NCBI GenBank assembly: GCA_039028895.1
Contig: JBCCHF010000021.1
Span: 40,541 to 104,540 of the forward strand
Length of the DNA stretch: 64,000 nucleotides
Direction: 5' to 3'
Source of the DNA: JAHDCJ01 sp039028895
Lineage (GTDB): Bacteria > Bacteroidota > Bacteroidia > Chitinophagales > Saprospiraceae
Notes under the pieces: generated by a model
Seen by the model: the letters and a program-made list of their open reading frames with translations, nothing else
The model's database searches: none
Told to the model about the DNA's origin: nothing
Shown: piece after piece, positions 62,538 through 64,000 of the stretch
Position numbering within the stretch: the stretch's first letter is position 1
Layout of the letters: every line of letters starts with the position of its first letter
Program-made: the position numbers and the translations under genes

Positions 62538-63644
62538 TCAATTGAATAAATCAACTATTTGTCGGCATTTGTTAATCCATTGTCCTCTAGCCGAATTAAT
62601 CCTTTTCTCTTCATCATTTATAAATACGACAATCGTGTTAAATTTCCGACTTAAATAAACATAATTAGCATTCATCCCATTAAACCAAAAATCATCGTAT
62701 GTTTTTGAACCAATATACCAGCTAAAATTATAACCGATTCCACTACCATCTGTAGTATCTCTGGAAATGGATTTTGTTATCCAAGATTTTGGAATAATTG
62801 TCTTTCCTTCCCAAATACCATTTTTTATATACAATCGTCCAAATTTTGCGTAATCTCTTGAAGTTGCATTTAAACAACAGAAAGTTTTCTCAACTCCATT
62901 TTTATCAGTGCTCCAAAAAGCATCTGACTCCATCCCTAATGGATGCCAAAGTTTTCTTTCGAAATAGTTTATGAAAGGTTCATTCAAAGACCTTTGTAAG
63001 ATAAGTCCTAACAATTGTGAATTAATATTCAAATAAGATACTCTGGTTCCAGGAGGTTCAATAAATTCGATTTGCTTTAAGGCCTTCATCAAATCATTTC
63101 CATAATATAAGTGAGCGTCAAGTGAAAGCTTGTACTTGATGCCTGAGGTATGATTTAATAAATGCTTAATTTTCAGTCCTTCAGATCCAGCGATTTGTTT
63201 AATTTCCGGGATGTATTTTGCTACTAGATCATTTTCATTATCAATAATTTTGTCATTTATGGCAATTCCAATCAAACCTGAAATGAAAGACTTTGCCATT
63301 GAATATGAAGGTTCTTTAGAGGTTTCTTCACATCCGTCAAAATATCTTTCATATTTAATCGTATCATTTTTGATAATAAGAATTGCTCTTGTAGCATGAA
63401 GAGATGCAAATTCTTCAAGAGAGATGTAGGTAGCTAAATTTTTTGATTGATCATGAATTTTTATTTCAGCAGTTCCTTTATCCATTGCCTCATCGAAATC
63501 AAAAGGTATTGGTGCAGATGATATAAAGTTAGAATCAAACCTATATGAATCCTTGTTGTCAGGACGTCCTAAGAAAATTGATTTCATTGGGAAACAACCA
63601 AAAACGAATAAAATTAGAACTAGTAGGTAAGGGATTTTATTCAT
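62538..63644 (-). CDS. Serine hydrolase, class C beta-lactamase family lipoprotein
   Basis: A 368-residue protein with a lipoprotein signal (PYLLVLILFVFGC). The beta-lactamase/transpeptidase-like active site shows SMAK (in PSYSMAKSFISG), YLN (SYLNINSQL), and LNHTSGIKYK near it. Such proteins are esterases, peptidases or transpeptidase relatives; beta-lactam hydrolysis is not implied. The gene is visibly richer in A/T than its left-hand neighbours and lies next to decayed genes, which hints at acquired DNA. Confidence 0.85.
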   Translation of the reverse strand: MNKIPYLLVLILFVFGCFPMKSIFLGRPDNKDSYRFDSNFISSAPIPFDFDEAMDKGTAEIKIHDQSKNLATYISLEEFASLHATRAILIIKNDTIKYERYFDGCEETSKEPSYSMAKSFISGLIGIAINDKIIDNENDLVAKYIPEIKQIAGSEGLKIKHLLNHTSGIKYKLSLDAHLYYGNDLMKALKQIEFIEPPGTRVSYLNINSQLLGLILQRSLNEPFINYFERKLWHPLGMESDAFWSTDKNGVEKTFCCLNATSRDYAKFGRLYIKNGIWEGKTIIPKSWITKSISRDTTDGSGIGYNFSWYIGSKTYDDFWFNGMNANYVYLSRKFNTIVVFINDEEKRINSARGQWINKCRQIVDLFN

Positions 63645-64000
63645 GAAAAGTTTTTTTGGTTAAAAAGCCTAGAGATAGGAGATAGAACAATTTCAGAAAA
63701 TATTCTTCCTCCCTGAAAATATACAATAATAAATACTCTAATTTCCAATATGAACATATCTCCTGTATTGGAAAGCCACCTAAGTGATTGAGGATGAATA
63801 ATTTGAACTCTTACACCTCTTTTCAAAAATAAAGACCCCATAAGTGATTAGCTTACAGGGTTTTAGTTTATGATTTTGTAGCCCCGCCAGGACTGCCTTA
63901 TATTTTAGCTATTTTTACTGTTTTTTATTTAAATTATTAAAAATCAGTATTTTATAGTGTAATTAATTTGCGCACTTTATTCTTTAATATAAGCTAAATA
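63645..64000. other. AT-rich end of window, no gene seen
   Basis: Only a 66-codon minus-strand frame (63641-63841) without recognisable motifs lies here, partly in the leader of the serine hydrolase gene. No RNA gene or repeat was seen. Confidence 0.4.

Noticed and set aside
1..64000. tRNA genes, rRNA, CRISPR arrays or insertion sequences
   Set aside because: Intergenic gaps were read on both strands; no cloverleaf-like sequence, spaced direct repeats or transposase motifs were seen.

Overview
The window is a 64 kb stretch of a Bacteroidota chromosome of moderate GC. The evidence is indirect but consistent. There are type IX secretion (T9SS) style exported proteins, SprB-like repeats, and OmpA proteins fused to TPR or beta-propeller modules. 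A 2-oxoacid dehydrogenase E1 has fused alpha and beta halves, there is an S46 dipeptidyl-peptidase, and several starts are preceded by the TAnnTTTG -7 promoter element typical of the phylum. No rRNA, tRNA, CRISPR array, insertion sequence or prophage was seen. Many genes favour a Saprospiria/Cytophagia-like heterotroph, but the order cannot be fixed from sequence alone.

Layout. 1-13 kb: ClpB (cut by the window edge), a divergent EF-G paralogue with an attenuator-like leader, CinA, an E2 acyltransferase, an OmpA/propeller lipoprotein-like protein, a small membrane protein and a lone topoisomerase IV subunit B. 13-18 kb: a eukaryotic-type citrate synthase, then a tight three-gene unit on the minus strand (Pyr2C reductase, trans-3-hydroxyproline dehydratase, aminopeptidase P). 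18-22 kb: a plus-strand molybdoenzyme module (FdhD, a small conserved protein, a YdeP-like oxidoreductase, SRPBCC). 22-29 kb: an alpha/beta hydrolase, a propeller-SprB-OmpA protein, GAPDH, methylglyoxal synthase, and a TPR protein with a degenerate caspase-like domain and an EF-hand.

29-47.5 kb is mostly phenylacetate (paa) catabolism: E1, an enoyl-CoA hydratase, a hydrolase and paaZ form one unit. A second, long minus-strand unit runs paaE-tetR-paaA-B-C-D-G-H-I-moaD-BNR propeller-paaJ-paaY. A perfect TetR-type operator sits at the transcription start of paaE. The phenylacetate-CoA ligase paaK is not in the window. An exported FG-GAP/T9SS protein on the opposite strand separates the two units.

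47.5-64 kb is accessory: an aspartyl protease with PDZ, an ARPP-1 protein, a lipoprotein, a GH63-like glycosidase, and a 1016-residue kinase/M23/phospho-lyase fusion. These are followed by a helical-repeat protein, a GH1 beta-glucosidase, an S46 dipeptidyl-peptidase, two decayed genes and an AT-rich serine hydrolase.

Together the window encodes degradation of phenylacetate and branched-chain 2-oxoacids. It also has a plausible route for collagen-type hydroxylated amino acids: 3-hydroxyproline through the dehydratase and reductase, and hydroxylysine through the kinase/phospho-lyase fusion, fed by peptidases. The most under-explained items are the MoaD/BNR pair inside the paa operon, the three-domain fusion, and the TPR/pseudo-caspase/EF-hand protein.
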